A stretch of 64,000 nt of DNA. Origin: Raffaelea ambrosiae. Taxonomy: Eukaryota > Ascomycota > Sordariomycetes > Ophiostomatales > Ophiostomataceae. The stretch is taken from NCBI GenBank assembly GCA_002778195.1, contig PCDI01000013.1, forward strand, positions 329,021 to 393,020, in the 5' to 3' direction. Shown piece after piece: positions 33,076-44,943 of the stretch. Below the pieces are notes generated by a model. That model saw nothing but the letters and a program-made list of their open reading frames with translations. It was not told the origin of the DNA and did not search any database. The translations under genes were made by a program, and so were the position numbers. Position 1 is the first letter of the stretch, and the number at the start of each line of letters is the position of its first letter.

Positions 33076-33570
33076 ACCCGAGAATGTACATAGCACAACC
33101 GGAGGCATCGGGTCGGCTGTCCTGGTGGGAAGGTTTCTTATTTTTGACACACCTGGAGGACAGGAAACTCTTGGTCTGGAGTTTTGTTTTTTTCAGGGTT
33201 GGAAACGGGAGAAAGCCACAAAGCATCTCCAAGGGGAATAGATGCCCCAAGGGAGTGGTAAAACACCACACATATCATTCGCTCTACTCAGATATATATT
33301 ACGAATCGGAGCACACCAATCGTGTGCGAACAAACGAGACAAACGCCAATCATTTCCAAAAAGACAAAAAAGATCCCAAAAAGCAAGCCCCGTCTAGTAT
33401 ATGGTTTGTCCGTGTCCTTTTTCTTTTTTTTTTACTTTCATATGCCCAACCAGTGGGTGTAAGTGAAGACGTAAAAGCAGAAGATAGTGCCAAAATAAGC
33501 AACAGAAACAAACAAAGCAATACGTCGGTCACCATCAACACAACCTAGCCCCCCAGGCCTGCTCCTGGAC

Positions 33571-35890
33571 TTAGGCCATGCTCCCGCCGCTCCGGTTGCC
33601 GCCAATCAGGCCAGCCATCTCCAGCAGCGCCCTATCGGCCTCGATGTCGCCCGTGCCCAGGTTGATCCGCCGTCGTGCTTCAGCCTCGCGTGCCTCCCAT
33701 GCCCACCGATCCGCTTGCACCTTGGCCTCCGCGTCGCCGCCGCAGCCCCAGACTTCCACCGCCTCGATCGCAAATCGGTCTTGGAAGCTGAACGGACGCG
33801 CCACACTGTTGTGGAACGCCCCGCCGCCGCCGCCGTTATGTACACCGCAGTCGTGATTCATCACGCCAAATTCAAAGCTGGAATCCAGCAGCAGCGATAG
33901 CGGTCCGAGTGGCATCAAGCCTCCATTATTTCCGGCGACGCTGCTGAAGCTCCCGACCCGCCCGTTCATGCTCTGCTGCCTCGTGTGTCCGCCCTTGGCC
34001 GCCGAGGCAGCCGGTGGCGAACAGCCAAACCCGATACCGCCGACATGATTGTTCGCCGCAGACGGTTTGACAAAGGCGGCATAGTCGTGGTTCAACGAAG
34101 ACGCGCCAAAAACGTCGTGGACGGGACTAAGCTGGAAGAGCACAACGTCGCTGTCACCAAAGCACTCTCGGTTGGTCAGCCTCCACGGCTGGCTGACATA
34201 GGCACCAAATATGAGTGTCTCTGCATTGCTGTTGCTCTTGTCGGGAGGCGGGTTGCCGTGCGGGAAGCGCCGAGGCGGCAAGGCGGCGGCAAAGGCGGAT
34301 TCCTGGCCGCCATGGGGCACATCACCGACGCGGCTGCCCTGGACCAGCAGGATAGTGGGTGCGCGCCAGTTGAAGACCTTGGTCTCAAAGGAGCCCATGG
34401 AGAAGCCATCATTGTCGCCCGAGTAAAGCAGCCGCAGGCGGTGGAAGAGGGAGGATCCGGGAAGAAAGAAGGAGAGCTGCGAGAGGAGGCTGAGGTTCAG
34501 GATGGTGTCGGCTGCAGAGAAGAGAGGCGGTGGAGGTGCCGACGGGTTGTTGTGTGCGGCTCCACCCGCATGTGTTTTGGTGTCTTGGGCGCCCCCAACA
34601 GTTGGCCTTCGCTGCAGCAAAGGCGCCTGTCCGCCCGGGGGGTTTTCTTCTCCCGTCGCCCTGTCGGCGGTGCTGCCCGGCAGCCTCTTGGACAGGTCGA
34701 GATTCTTGGAGAAGAGAAAGTGCTCAAACAGGCTGCTGAAGCTGTTGAGCAGGAACGGGAAGCAGACAGGCATAACCGCGTCAAAGTGGGGGAACTTGAT
34801 ACCGGGTGACGTCTCGACGTCCAGGAACGTCGCCAGGATGCATTCGGCGGCGGCACGCAAGTCGTCCAGCGCGTCGCCTTGCACGCGGTCGGCATACTGA
34901 GACAGCTGCTCCTGCGGACCCAGAGGGGCGGCCAGAATCAGCAGCATGATCAGCTTGCGGAAGTTGTCAGCGGGGATGCGGGCGCCTTTCAAGTTCGCGT
35001 GGATTGTCTTCTTGGCCTTGGCTTTTTGATCCGCTGGTGGTGCTGGGGCGGCATAGTCGAGGGCCTCGAGAGCAGCCAGCACAAGCTCGTCGTCCTCTTC
35101 GCCAAAGTCGTCGCCGGTCCCGTCGTCGTCGTCGTCCCCAGCCGGCTGGTCCACCGCAAATCCCGCATTGGAGACGGCAGATGTGGTTGTCGCCCCGCTG
35201 GTGGTTGGTTTGCTTGTATCTTGTGGCGACTCGCCCTGTTTTGCGTCTGCTGTCCCATCTTTTGCCTCTCCATCCTCCCTGGCCGTGGTGTTTATGGTTT
35301 CCCCTCCTCGGTCTTCCTCTGGGGTTGGCGATGCATTTGCAAACAGTTTCCGGTCGTGCACAGCCAGGCTGCGGAATATGAGCGTCCGCCGGTCAGCAGC
35401 GCCACGGGCAAGCACTCGTCGGTATCGGTCGGTCAGGAGGGTGACCACGATAACGAGCTGTTCGAGGCCGAGCACGGCGGGGGCGTCCGCCAAGAAGGGG
35501 AACGCGCCGAGGTAGGAGATCATCTGGAAGGTGACGGGCGAGGCTCCAAGGATGTCGGGGATGGCGAGGAAGCGGGCAACAGTGTCCTCCTTGAGATACC
35601 GCAGCCCTTGCTCGTGGTCGGCAAGGCTCTTGAAGTTGTCTTTGAGGGAGTAGAGCTCGATGGAGGAGAAGCATTTCTCGGCGAAGCGGTTGGCCTGGGA
35701 GTGTTAGAGGAGGAGGGGAGCGAGGCAGAAGCAGGCAATACTACGCAGAATAGAAGCAGAAGCGACGGAGAGCACACGAGACGTCGAAGCACACGAGGCG
35801 CCCTCCCAAGGCAGTTCTACTTACCAGCTCTTTGACCAGCTGCTCGTGAGAGCGCGGCGCCCGCGGGGCGGCCGACTGGGTCTGGCCCAT
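33571..35890 (-). CDS. RTC5: RTC5-like TLDc-domain protein (restriction of telomere capping 5)
   Basis: Two exons, complement(33571-35694, 35825-35890), encode 729 residues. It starts MGQTQS, a likely N-myristoylation site. The N-terminal region (LANRFAEKCFSSIELYSLKDNF) matches RTC5. Residues about 150-185 form an acidic insert (GDDDDDGTGDDFGEEDDELV). The C-terminal TLDc domain includes HRLRLLYSGDNDGFSMGSFETKVFNWRAPTILLVQG, LIFGAYVSQPWR and FGDSDVVLFQL. It ends with FAIEAVEVWGCGGD and an Arg/Glu-rich tail. TLDc proteins of this group interact with the vacuolar V-ATPase. The name comes from a yeast telomere-capping screen, so the telomere role is not implied. Confidence 0.88.
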
Positions 35891-36996
35891 TGCTGCGCCT
35901 ATGGTCTAACGAGCGATTTGGACAAGAAAACGAAATGGATCAGAGGATTGCTGTATTCGCGATAGTCGGGGTTCACTGGTGTGGGCAGACAAGCAAACGG
36001 TGACGTTCTGCCACAGAAGCGGAAGGCTAGCGAGAGGGGGGTGATCGACAGAAGCGCCAGGCAGCTGCATGCATGGTGCGGTGGCTCCAGAGGACCAGTG
36101 GGCGAAAGAAGAAGTGAGACGAGGCGTCCAGGAAAGAGACATAGGCCGGGAATCAGGCCAAAAATCATGGGTCGTGCCAGACAACGCCACGGTCGATCAT
36201 ATCGGTGAGAGCTTGCATGTGGGTTTTTGTGGTCTTTTGGGGGGATCCATCAGTAATAAAGGAGGGAATGGAATGACGATAGCGGACTCCGGAGGATAAA
36301 TAAGCGGGCACTGCAGGGCGGCCTGGCCACACGCCTGGAAGGAGCTTATGTGGGGTTTTGCTGGTATGGGAAGGAACGAGGGAGAGGGGTGGGGATCGCT
36401 GGTACAAGGAAGGAGCGAGCCGGTGCTTCGCATCCGCGCCGGTGCTCGTCGTAAAGGCCGACCCCGATCTCGTCAGGATACCGCGCGCAACTCGGCACCG
36501 AGTTCGATAAAAGTCGCAGGCGCAGTCACCGCATAGCGAAGTCCACGGGGTTTACGCGGTCCGCGAGACACGCCAAATCACAGGAGGGCTACAGGATGGT
36601 CAATCGCACCACTGGTGAAACCAATGCTCGTCGTCTTTCATTGCAGAGGACTAGACCTCCCCCGAAAATCAACCCTCTACTCCTATTGTGCGCAGGTGTC
36701 TCCAAACAGAAGCAAATGGAGAAAAGAAAACGTAGCCCCCAGTGTCTGTCCATCCCCTGGTAGCAGAGGACAGGAAAACACAAGCAAAAACCAAGTAGAC
36801 AAAAATAGCCGTCCCGCCCTATCTGCCCTGTCGTCTCTGTCCTCGACGTCGTGGAGAACATGTTGTGTTTTTTTATGTTGTGCAGCCAAAAAAGAAACGT
36901 ACAAAAGATAAAAACGTAGAAGAACAGCGAAAATAAAAAGAGGAAAAGAAAAAGAAAAAGAAAGATGTTTGTGAAGCCAACGCTTCGGACCACGTC
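35891..36996. other. Intergenic, tandem minus-strand genes
   Basis: About 1.1 kb between the 3' end of SWC3 and the start of RTC5. The minus strand near 35900-36200 is C/T-rich, as expected for the RTC5 leader. No gene is recognised. Confidence 0.5.
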
Positions 36997-39926
36997 TTAG
37001 GCGTCTTCCACTTCCTTTGGTGTCAACGTGGAAATGAAATTCTGGTATTGCTGGTCCTCTTCCACAATCCGTTTGACGGCCTTCTGCTGCGGCGTCGACG
37101 TCGAGGACGAAGCTGTTGCCGTCCAGAGCACGCCCTCCATCGGCTGGGGCTGGCCCACGACGTGGAGTCCGTTCGTCTTGCTCTCTGAAGCCTTGTCTGC
37201 TTTGTCGGAGTCCAGCAGCATCTTGCTGTCGTCTGCTTCGGCGCCTTCGGCGCCTGGTGGCGCCCCCAGCTCCCGTTTCGGCAGCCGCATAGCCAGCAAC
37301 ACATATTCGGCTCGCGTCATATTGCTCATAATGTTGTCCATGTACCGCTTCACCTCTTCCACTGGCGCCACCACGCGACCCAGATAGTCTAGCAACTGCT
37401 TCTGGCCCGTTGACAGCTGGCCGCCGCTGCCCGGTGGCGGCAGGGCCACCTGCAGCCGAATCGTGACTGGCTGGTAGTAGTCCAGGTCCGGGTCGCCGCC
37501 GTACTCGGACTTGCTGCCTTTGCGCACAATCAGGAACGACGCCACCACTTCCCGGTGGCCCTGTGGCGTTGTTGTGTACTCGAGAATGCTAAATTTGGGG
37601 AAGAGGTACCGGTCGCCCGTGCCGCCCGCAAATTCAAACACCACCGCCGAGACCTCCACCTTGGGTGCTGGCGGCGGGCCCTTGCTCCGAAGTGCCTGCT
37701 GGGCTGGGGCCCCGCCACTTCCGTGACCGGTGTGGTTGGCGTGGCCAGCCGACCCATTCGCCAGACCATTGGCTTTGGACGATGTTGTCGCTGCTGGTGC
37801 CGCTGCTGGTGCTGCTGGTGCTGGTGCTGCATTCGATGCTGTTGGTCCCTGTGCGGCAACTCCGCCTGCCGGGGCAATCGCAGCAGGTCCGCCCGCTGCC
37901 TGCTTCTGCTGCCGTGCGCGCTCCTGTTCGCGCGTCACCTGGCTCTTGAGCCTATCCAGGACTGCCTTGAGATCGGTGGCGTCAGAAAACTGCGGCCGGT
38001 TCTCGCCGATCCGGCGCACCATGTCGCGTACCCGCGCGTCGTCCAAGGCCGTCTTCACCAGCAGCACCACCAGCGGGTCGCTACCGGCGGGTGGTCGCAA
38101 GTCCACGGATGTCTGCTTGGGGTTCGTCCGCAGCACAATGTCCAGGATGATGCGGACCTCCTCGGCAAAAAAGCGCACTGTCCGGCCATCTACCAACAGG
38201 CGGTCGGCGGAGGGCCCCTGTGCGGCGCCGTTGCGCTTCGACTCGGCGGTGATCTGATCTATGATCGCCTGGAACCGGTCGAGCTCCTCTTTAGGCGCAT
38301 TGCCGTTCGCCACGCGTTTCATGAGATCGCGCAGCTGGGGGTCTTCGGTGGCCCGCTCAGCCAGCGTCACAATGATGGAGTCGGTTCCGGGCGGGTGTGC
38401 AGAAGCCTGTCGTGGCGTGCCCGCGGACGGGCTAGGGCTGGGGTTGGGTCGCGGTGGCACTCCTGCCGCTGGCACCACTGCTGGTGCAGGGTGGTGTCCC
38501 CCCGCGACGGGCGATGCGGCGGGTGGTACGCCTGCGGGCACGATTGGCGCTGGCCGAGCAGCGAAGCCAGCTTGCGGAGGCACGCCAGATGGCGATGGGC
38601 CCCGAATGAGACTCGGGTTCACAGGAGGCGACTGCTGAATGAAAGGCCGTGCGGGAGGTAGTGGCTGTCCTGCGGCCGACGTCGGCGAGAGTATGGACTC
38701 CATTCCCCGGGGTGACGCCGTTGGCCGGGGAGGAGCCGCCGTGACAGGAGGCACCGCGCGCGCTGGCACCTCCTGCTTGACCGACGGTTGTATAGATGGC
38801 AGCCCCGATGCTGACGGGAGAGGCTGCTGCATGGCTGGTGGCTGAAGTACCGAGGATGGAGGCTGCTGCTGTGCTGTGGTCGGTTGGGGTATGGACTGGG
38901 GTGTGGCGTGCCGTGACAACTGATGAGGCAGCAGCTGCTGAGGCTGGGGCGTGGGTGTCGGTGCGCCTCCTGATGCCGGCACAGACGCGGGAATGGGCAG
39001 TTTCTGAAGGGGCGTGGCTGGTGCTGCTCCAGGTGGTGCTGCGCTGGACATCGTTGGCGTCTTGGAGAGGCTCTGGGAGAGCTTGCGCGGCGTGGTCGGC
39101 GGCGGCGGTGTCGCAGCAGAGGGAGGGGGCGGCATGGAGCCACGCGAGGGGCCGTACATGATGACGGGCCGCACGTGGGGGGGCAGCGATGGAGTGGGTT
39201 TGGGGTCCTTGACGCCGAACATGGTGGCTTCGAAGACGTGCGGCTCGACGGTGACGATGATCTGGCCGAGCTTGACCATGGAGTCCTTGGGCGGGTTCTT
39301 GGGGTCGTCGACGGCGACGCCGCGCCGCTTGGACGGCTTGGCCCAATACCGTTCGAAGATGCCTTCGCTGATCCATTTTTGCCGCGATCGGGAGAGGGAT
39401 TCGGCGAGGACGCCACTGGAGGGTGTCAGCAAGAGGATCGGTCGAGAAGCGAGAGGACGACAAATTGGGGAACGCCCAAAAAAAAAAAAAAAAAGGGATA
39501 CGAGGAAGCGAAGCCAGAGAGACAGGAAAGGCCCAAGAAAGAAAAGCGCCACGCCAGAAACAGAAGCGAAACGCGGAAGGCCCAGGAAGGCAGACCGTGA
39601 AGCACGGAGCTAGCAGCTGCTGGACGCAAAGAAGAAACTCACCTCTCGTGGAAGCTCTGGTAGTCAGCACTGGGCAGATCGTCGGCCTGCGCCTGTTCTA
39701 CCGTTGGCAGTGGCTTGCCGGCCTGGATTGATCGCGGCAGCTGGCTGCCTGCTGGCGGCGCTGCTTGGCTGTTCTCTGCAGACGCGTCGTCGCCCCCGGC
39801 TGTGCTGAGCGCCGGTGTCGCTGATCGGGTGGTGTTGCCGTCGGCCGGCGGTGTCGATGTTCGTCGCTTGGCTGCCTGTTCCACGCGGGCCGCGGCGCGC
39901 GCAGGCATCTTGCGCTTGCGCTCCAT
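36997..39926 (-). CDS. SWC3: SWR1-complex protein 3 (SWC3) homologue
   Basis: Two exons, complement(36997-39415, 39643-39926), encode about 900 residues; a second Met (MPARAAARVEQ) lies six codons in. The SWC3 block spans the intron: GKPLPTVEQAQADDLPSADYQSFHE, then SGVLAESLSRSRQKW and GIFERYWAKPSKRRG. A long Pro/Ala/Gln-rich region (about residues 155-420) is followed by a helical core (LRDLMKRVANGNAPKEELDRFQ...). Then comes a folded C-terminal part with VVFEFAGGTGDRYLFPKFSILEY. SWR1 exchanges H2A for H2A.Z in nucleosomes. The protein is much longer than yeast Swc3, which is usual for filamentous fungi. Confidence 0.88.
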
Positions 39927-41426
39927 GTTGGTCTTGTGAGTCGATGCTCGTATCCCCCGGATCCTGCGCGGTCCTGGTCGTCGGGGTGCCTGTCCTCCTC
40001 CTCGTCCGGTCCTCGTCCTCCTCTCGAGTCGCTCGCCAGAAAAGACAAGCCGACGGCGGCTATGCAGGCATCTCACACGACCATAGGGCGGTCGATCGGG
40101 GCTGTCCTGGAAAATCGTCGGGCAGGCACCTTTTGCGCGCGCAGCCCTGAGTGCGTGGATGCGGGTGCGAAAGAAGCAAAGACGCGGCAGTGCGGTGGAG
40201 GTGGTGGTGGTCGGGAGGTGCTTGCTGTAAGAGGATCGTCAGAGCCGCACGCGACGTGAAGTAGTTACGAGCCAGCGTAGTCAGCCCAACGGGGCCAGCA
40301 GGCCAACAGCGCCCACACAGCGCGAGTAGCGCCTGGAAAACGACTGCGTCAAATGTGCAGAAGCGCTCCGCACCCCGATTGTCAAGACGCAGGGGTCGGT
40401 GCAGACGCGGCGGCTTGTTTTCGTGGACTGCAGAAATGGTTGCGGGTGAGGTTGGGGACAGGATTGGAAGGGAAAGAGAGGTGAACGTGTGTTGTCTCTA
40501 TTTTTTGTGTATTTTTGCCTTTTTTCTGGGGCTGCTGCTGTATGACTTACGAATTAAATTAATAAAGCAAAAAAAGACGCCCACGAAGCAATTGAGAGGT
40601 GCGTGCACGGACTTTGTGTGGCTGAAGGGCGCCCACCCCCCCTTCCCAGGCCTCCCCAAATGTGGACTAGCGCCGTTGTTTCCGCTCTTACACCATCCCA
40701 TCGCGCCGCAGCCGTGCTAAACCTGCATGAAGTCAGGGTCATGGTCAGGGCACTGGACAGCACCCAGCGCACTGTTGTGAAGCGGGTTCCGTGAATACGG
40801 GTTGTGTTTGTAAGATAACTTTGCTTCGATGTGCACTGTACTTGTCCGGTGCGCCCCATTTCTAGTTGCAGGTACACGTTGAGCGGGCGGTGGCTTGGAG
40901 AGTCGGTCTTCCGGGATTCAGCCGCCAATTGGGGCCAATTTTCAAGCATACAGTGACAGTACCAGCTGTGGGTTTTCTGGAAGAATGGGCACCCGTTGCT
41001 TATGTCTCGCTGCGCTGTGGTGCGTCTGCTGGGCCCTCGCTGTGCCTCCCCAGCGGCCTATCCAATGTAACTCACGAGATTCGCAACGCTATGCCGCCAC
41101 TCCATGGAGATGTCTCGTGGAAAGCCAATAATAATGCCATTGTGTACGATTGCCCCCACAGCTGTATTCGTTCTTGCGTCCTCCCGTCTTCTTGGGGTCG
41201 GCTTCCTTCTCGGTGAAGTCGAAGCTCGCTGGGTCGAACGAGAGCTCTCAGTAAAGTGGGGCCTTCACAAGATAGCTCGGCCCCGGTTTATGGCTGAGAG
41301 CTGTGGCCTGGAGTCCATTGTAGTCCATTGCGCCTTCCCTCCTGGGAGCCTCGTACATAGTGGTCGATATCGGCTTCCCGAGCAAGTTTTCGCTTCTTTT
41401 TACTTCATCCTCTTCATCCACCTACA
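39927..41426. other. Divergent promoter between SWC3 and the hydrolase
   Basis: About 1.5 kb. Nothing beyond scattered short open frames is visible; none has a domain. The segment 40490-40590 is AT-rich. The hydrolase leader near 41400 is C/T-rich. Confidence 0.5.
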
Positions 41427-42943
41427 ATGGGGAGCTGTCTCCTTCGCAGTGCCGCTATGGGCGCCGCTGCGGGCGTCGCCCTCCTGCCGCTTGGCCTGTA
41501 CTTGACCTTTCTGGTGCTGGCCATGGACCCGTTCATCCAAAGACAGTAAGCAGCGCGCCCAGCGACTTTGGAAGGCCCTCCTAACATCGCCATTCCAGCC
41601 TCGTCTACCTGCACAAGATCCAGCCCTTCTGGGAAGACACCAACCAGCCTCAGCAATGGGGGTTCGCCAGTGAGTGGAGCTGTTTCCGAGCGGGTCACAG
41701 AGAGTCTGCTCACGCGGGCCAGAAAACCAGGTGACCCCGTTCCACCTCACCACCGAAGACGGCGAGAGCATCTATGCCTGGCATGTCATGCCGCTGCCCA
41801 TCTACAAGCAGCACGAAGACGTCCTGCGATCCCAGCCCGAAGGCTTCTGCGAGGACATCACCACTGCCGCGTCGTTCCGGATCCTCAAGGAAGACCCCGC
41901 GGCGAAGATCGTTCTCTACTGTACGTACACGGCCCCAGCACAGCCGGTGAATCAAAAAGGCTAACCGCTACTCGTCTGCAGTTCACGGTGTGGGGTCTAT
42001 GTGTACCTCTTTGTTCGTGTTCGCTCTCGTTAACCATTTGCCAGAATGCCGGTCATCTTGCGAACGCCTTCCGCGCCACCTCCTTCCACTCGCTCACAGA
42101 CACCAGCAACATCCACCTGCTGGCCATCGACTACCGTGGCTATGGCCAGTCGACCGGCGTACCTTCGGAGCAGGGGCTGATTCTGGATGCTGCGGCTGCT
42201 GTCGACTTTGCCATCCAGAAGGCGGGCATCCCTCCTGAGCGTATCGTCCTGATCGGACACAGTCTGGGAACGGCCGTGACTGCCGCTATGGCCGAAAAGT
42301 ACAGCCGTCCTTCCGTGGCCACAGGCATCGAAAAGTACGAGCGCCAGCATGCAGACTTTGCTGGAGTGATCCTGGTGGCTGCATTTAGTAGCCTGCCCAC
42401 CATGCTCTCGGGCTATTCTCTGGCGGGCTATGTCCCCCTCATGATGCCCGTGAGACGCTTTCCGCGACTGCTTGACTGGATGATGGGCTGGATTGTGGAT
42501 CGGTGGGAGTCGACCAGCCGTCTGCGAAGCGTGGTGGAGACTGTCAAGCAGCCCCTCGAGCGAAGTGAGGGCCCAAGGAGACACCTGCGCCTGAGCCTCA
42601 TCCATGCAGCCGACGACTGGGACATTCCCAGCCACGAAGACGACAAACTGTTCGAAGCGGCCGTGGGATCACTGCTCGAGGGTACGAATACAACCCTGCA
42701 CACCCTCCATGCCGCCAAGGCTGCGCGGACAATGCAGCTCGGCGAGGATGCATTTGTGGCCGAGTGGCGCGAGAGGGGAGTGACGATCCGGCAGGAGCGA
42801 TTTCCATACGGAGGTGAGTCGCCAGTATTGTCCTTCTGCCAGGCTGGACTGTGTCTAACACTGCAGGCCACAACAACATTATGAAGTATGCTGCGGTTGT
42901 GATGGAGGTCATGCGCTCCTTTGAGGAGGCCGAGTCGCGATGA
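41427..42943 (+). CDS. ABHD12/BEM46-like alpha/beta hydrolase with an 8-nt microexon
   Basis: Six exons: 41427-41545, 41599-41669, 41723-41920, 41982-41989 (8 nt), 42045-42813, 42867-42943; 413 residues. A membrane anchor lies at residues about 10-35 (AAAGVALLPLGLYLTFLVLAM). The oxyanion motif FHGNAGH is created only if the 8-nt exon is spliced between exons 3 and 5: the phases then fit exactly. The nucleophile elbow is GHSLGTA, the acidic residue lies in HAADDWDIPSHED, and the catalytic His in YGGHNNIMKY, also made by a splice. Relatives hydrolyse monoacylglycerol or lysophospholipids at membranes. The substrate is not shown by sequence. Confidence 0.88.
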
Positions 42944-43242
42944 AATGGGCTGGAAGCAGCTGCCATGCAGTTTGGGCAGAAATGAATACCATGCCGACTT
43001 CAACCTAAAAATGGGGACAGAGAGGGCAAGGCGGAGGGAAGAAAGAAAAGCATAGCCATAATACATACATAGAGAACATTTTATTATCACGGAGAAGAGT
43101 CCAAGTCTCGAGCATACTCGTACCGCACCATCCCAAGAACCAACATGCAAACATGACAGGCGAAACCCCATTGGCCTGTCAAGTGAAACCAGTTTCTGTC
43201 CCTCGTTTTCATTCTCGCACCCTCGTCGTTCTCTTCCACCCA

Positions 43243-44943
43243 TCAGCAGCTGTCTCCGCCCCAGCCAAGCTGCCGGTTGACATGGCTCATGGCGTTGATG
43301 CCGGCCTGCACAAACCCGACGGCCGAGTCGACCGTGGCGTTGCCCGACCGGAAGGTCTCCTCGGCGCCCTCGGCCGCCCGCAGATCCTCCTGGTCCAGCA
43401 GCTTCTGGCGCTTCTCCAGGACGGCCTTGTTGATGGCGCGGCCCCAGAGGTTGTAGAACTGGTCCTCGCTGATGCTGACGTATTCGTGGACGGAAACCAG
43501 ACGGTGGGGTCGGTCGGGTCCCGCCTCCTCGTTGTCGTTGGCGGCGGTGGCACTGGCACTGCTGCTGCTGCCGTTGCTCGCGTTGATGCTGCTGCGGCCG
43601 CTGCCCTTGCCTCCCTTGGTATCGCCCTTCTTGGCGGCGCCGGCGTTGTCCGTGCCATGGGCGCTGTTGTCGGGATCCGCGGCGACACAGCGGTGCCGTG
43701 AAAACCACCACCGCGTGGTCACCACTTCGTATCGTTTGGTGGTGAGCCGCAGGAACGGCCAGGCGAACAAGAACAGCAGCGTGATGGCAAAGAGGACGCG
43801 GATCCACCGGACGATCCGCCAGCGGTTCATCCAGTGGTCGTTGTAGACGTCGAGCTGGCTGTCGTTGGTCGGGAAGGTGACCTGGAGATGGCCCCGGTAG
43901 TTGGTCCGGCGCACCAGCAGCTCCAGCTTCTGGCGCAGGCCCGCCGTCTCGAGGCCGGCCACCTCCCGCTTCAGCGTCAGCACGCGCAGCCGCGACGGGT
44001 CCTCGCAGAACCGCTGGCACCACTCTTTGACGGTGGGCCGCCGGAACGACGCGGCCTGTCCGGTCTCGTCGTCGTCGCCGTCGTCCTCGTCCTCTTGCCT
44101 CTCTATCAGATGCTGCGCTTCCACGTCCTCGTTGTCGTCGTCGGTGTAGCGCGGGGGGTTGGTCTGCGAGTTGGGCGGGGTCTGCGGCCGCAGCTGTCGC
44201 CGGGGACGGTCTCGGTACCGCTCGGCGCGGCTCTGCGCTTCTGCCTCGGCCTCGCGGGCGTCGTCCTCGGGGGTGTTGATGTATCCGTTGGGGCCGTAGT
44301 GGGGCGCGTAGCGTTTGAAGACGGTGCCCCGGTAGGCCTTTTGCCCGTTGGCAATGGTCCGCGTCTCGGCCCAGGACGTGCCGGCGCGGGCGTCCGCGTA
44401 CAGGTACGGCGTCAGCTCGACGCGCACGTCAAAGTCGGTGACGGTGCGGGTCTCCTTCTTGCCGTCGCGGTTGACCGACTCCCGGTGGGTGCCCTCGAGC
44501 CGGACAAAGGGCCGCGGCGGCTGGCGCATAGCCCATCCGACCAGGTGCTCGATCGACCCGACACACTCGGGCCCGGCGGGGAGGACGATGCTGCGGACGG
44601 GCTGGCCCTCGTCCGCATACACGGGCATGGGCACGTCGTTGGGATCGGCCGGTGCCTGGACGGCGGCGGCCGAGGACGCAGCGCCCCTCCCTGCGGAAGG
44701 CAGCCCCGTCGACGACAAGGGGGGGGCCTGCGCGAGAGAGAGACCGTCCGCCGACACGACGTCCGAGTACAGCGGCGGCAGGTCGTCGATCTGCAGCTCG
44801 GGGGCGTCGTCGTCGTCGTCCAGAAACGCCCGGCGACTGCTGCTGCTGCCGGTGAGTGCCTCGTCGGGCTGCGAGTGCAGAGACATGGCGTCGCCGTCGG
44901 GTCTCGGAAGCGACGGCGACAGGTTGCCCTTGGTGCGAGTCAT
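43243..44943 (-). CDS. Uncharacterised fungal single-pass membrane protein (often labelled 'ABC transporter' without basis)
   Basis: A single exon of 566 residues from MTRTKGNLSPS. The N-terminus is disordered (SSSSRR, DDDDDAPELQ). Residues about 110-210 are well structured (SIEHLVGWAMRQPPRPFVRLEGTH; VTDFDVRVELTPYLYADAR; WAETRTIANGQKAYRGTVFK). A second block has PTVKEWCQRFCEDPSRLRVLTLKREV and RRTNYRGHLQVTFP. One membrane helix follows near residues 415-435 (RWIRVLFAITLLFLFAWPFL). After a Ser/Asn/Gly linker comes EDQFYNLWGRAINKAVLEKRQ. No Walker motifs are present, so the ABC-transporter label sometimes given to relatives is unsupported. Function unknown. The start at 45060 would add a Ser/Pro-rich leader and is less likely. 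Confidence 0.75.
   Translation of the reverse strand: MTRTKGNLSPSLPRPDGDAMSLHSQPDEALTGSSSSRRAFLDDDDDAPELQIDDLPPLYSDVVSADGLSLAQAPPLSSTGLPSAGRGAASSAAAVQAPADPNDVPMPVYADEGQPVRSIVLPAGPECVGSIEHLVGWAMRQPPRPFVRLEGTHRESVNRDGKKETRTVTDFDVRVELTPYLYADARAGTSWAETRTIANGQKAYRGTVFKRYAPHYGPNGYINTPEDDAREAEAEAQSRAERYRDRPRRQLRPQTPPNSQTNPPRYTDDDNEDVEAQHLIERQEDEDDGDDDETGQAASFRRPTVKEWCQRFCEDPSRLRVLTLKREVAGLETAGLRQKLELLVRRTNYRGHLQVTFPTNDSQLDVYNDHWMNRWRIVRWIRVLFAITLLFLFAWPFLRLTTKRYEVVTTRWWFSRHRCVAADPDNSAHGTDNAGAAKKGDTKGGKGSGRSSINASNGSSSSASATAANDNEEAGPDRPHRLVSVHEYVSISEDQFYNLWGRAINKAVLEKRQKLLDQEDLRAAEGAEETFRSGNATVDSAVGFVQAGINAMSHVNRQLGWGGDSC

Larger units (their letters stand above)
32801..33570. other. Convergent intergenic region between RCF1 and RTC5
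   Basis: About 770 bp holding the G26 run and the CA microsatellite. The remainder from 33250 to 33540 is A-rich. The open frame at 32982-33548 is low-complexity and shows no domain. Confidence 0.5.
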
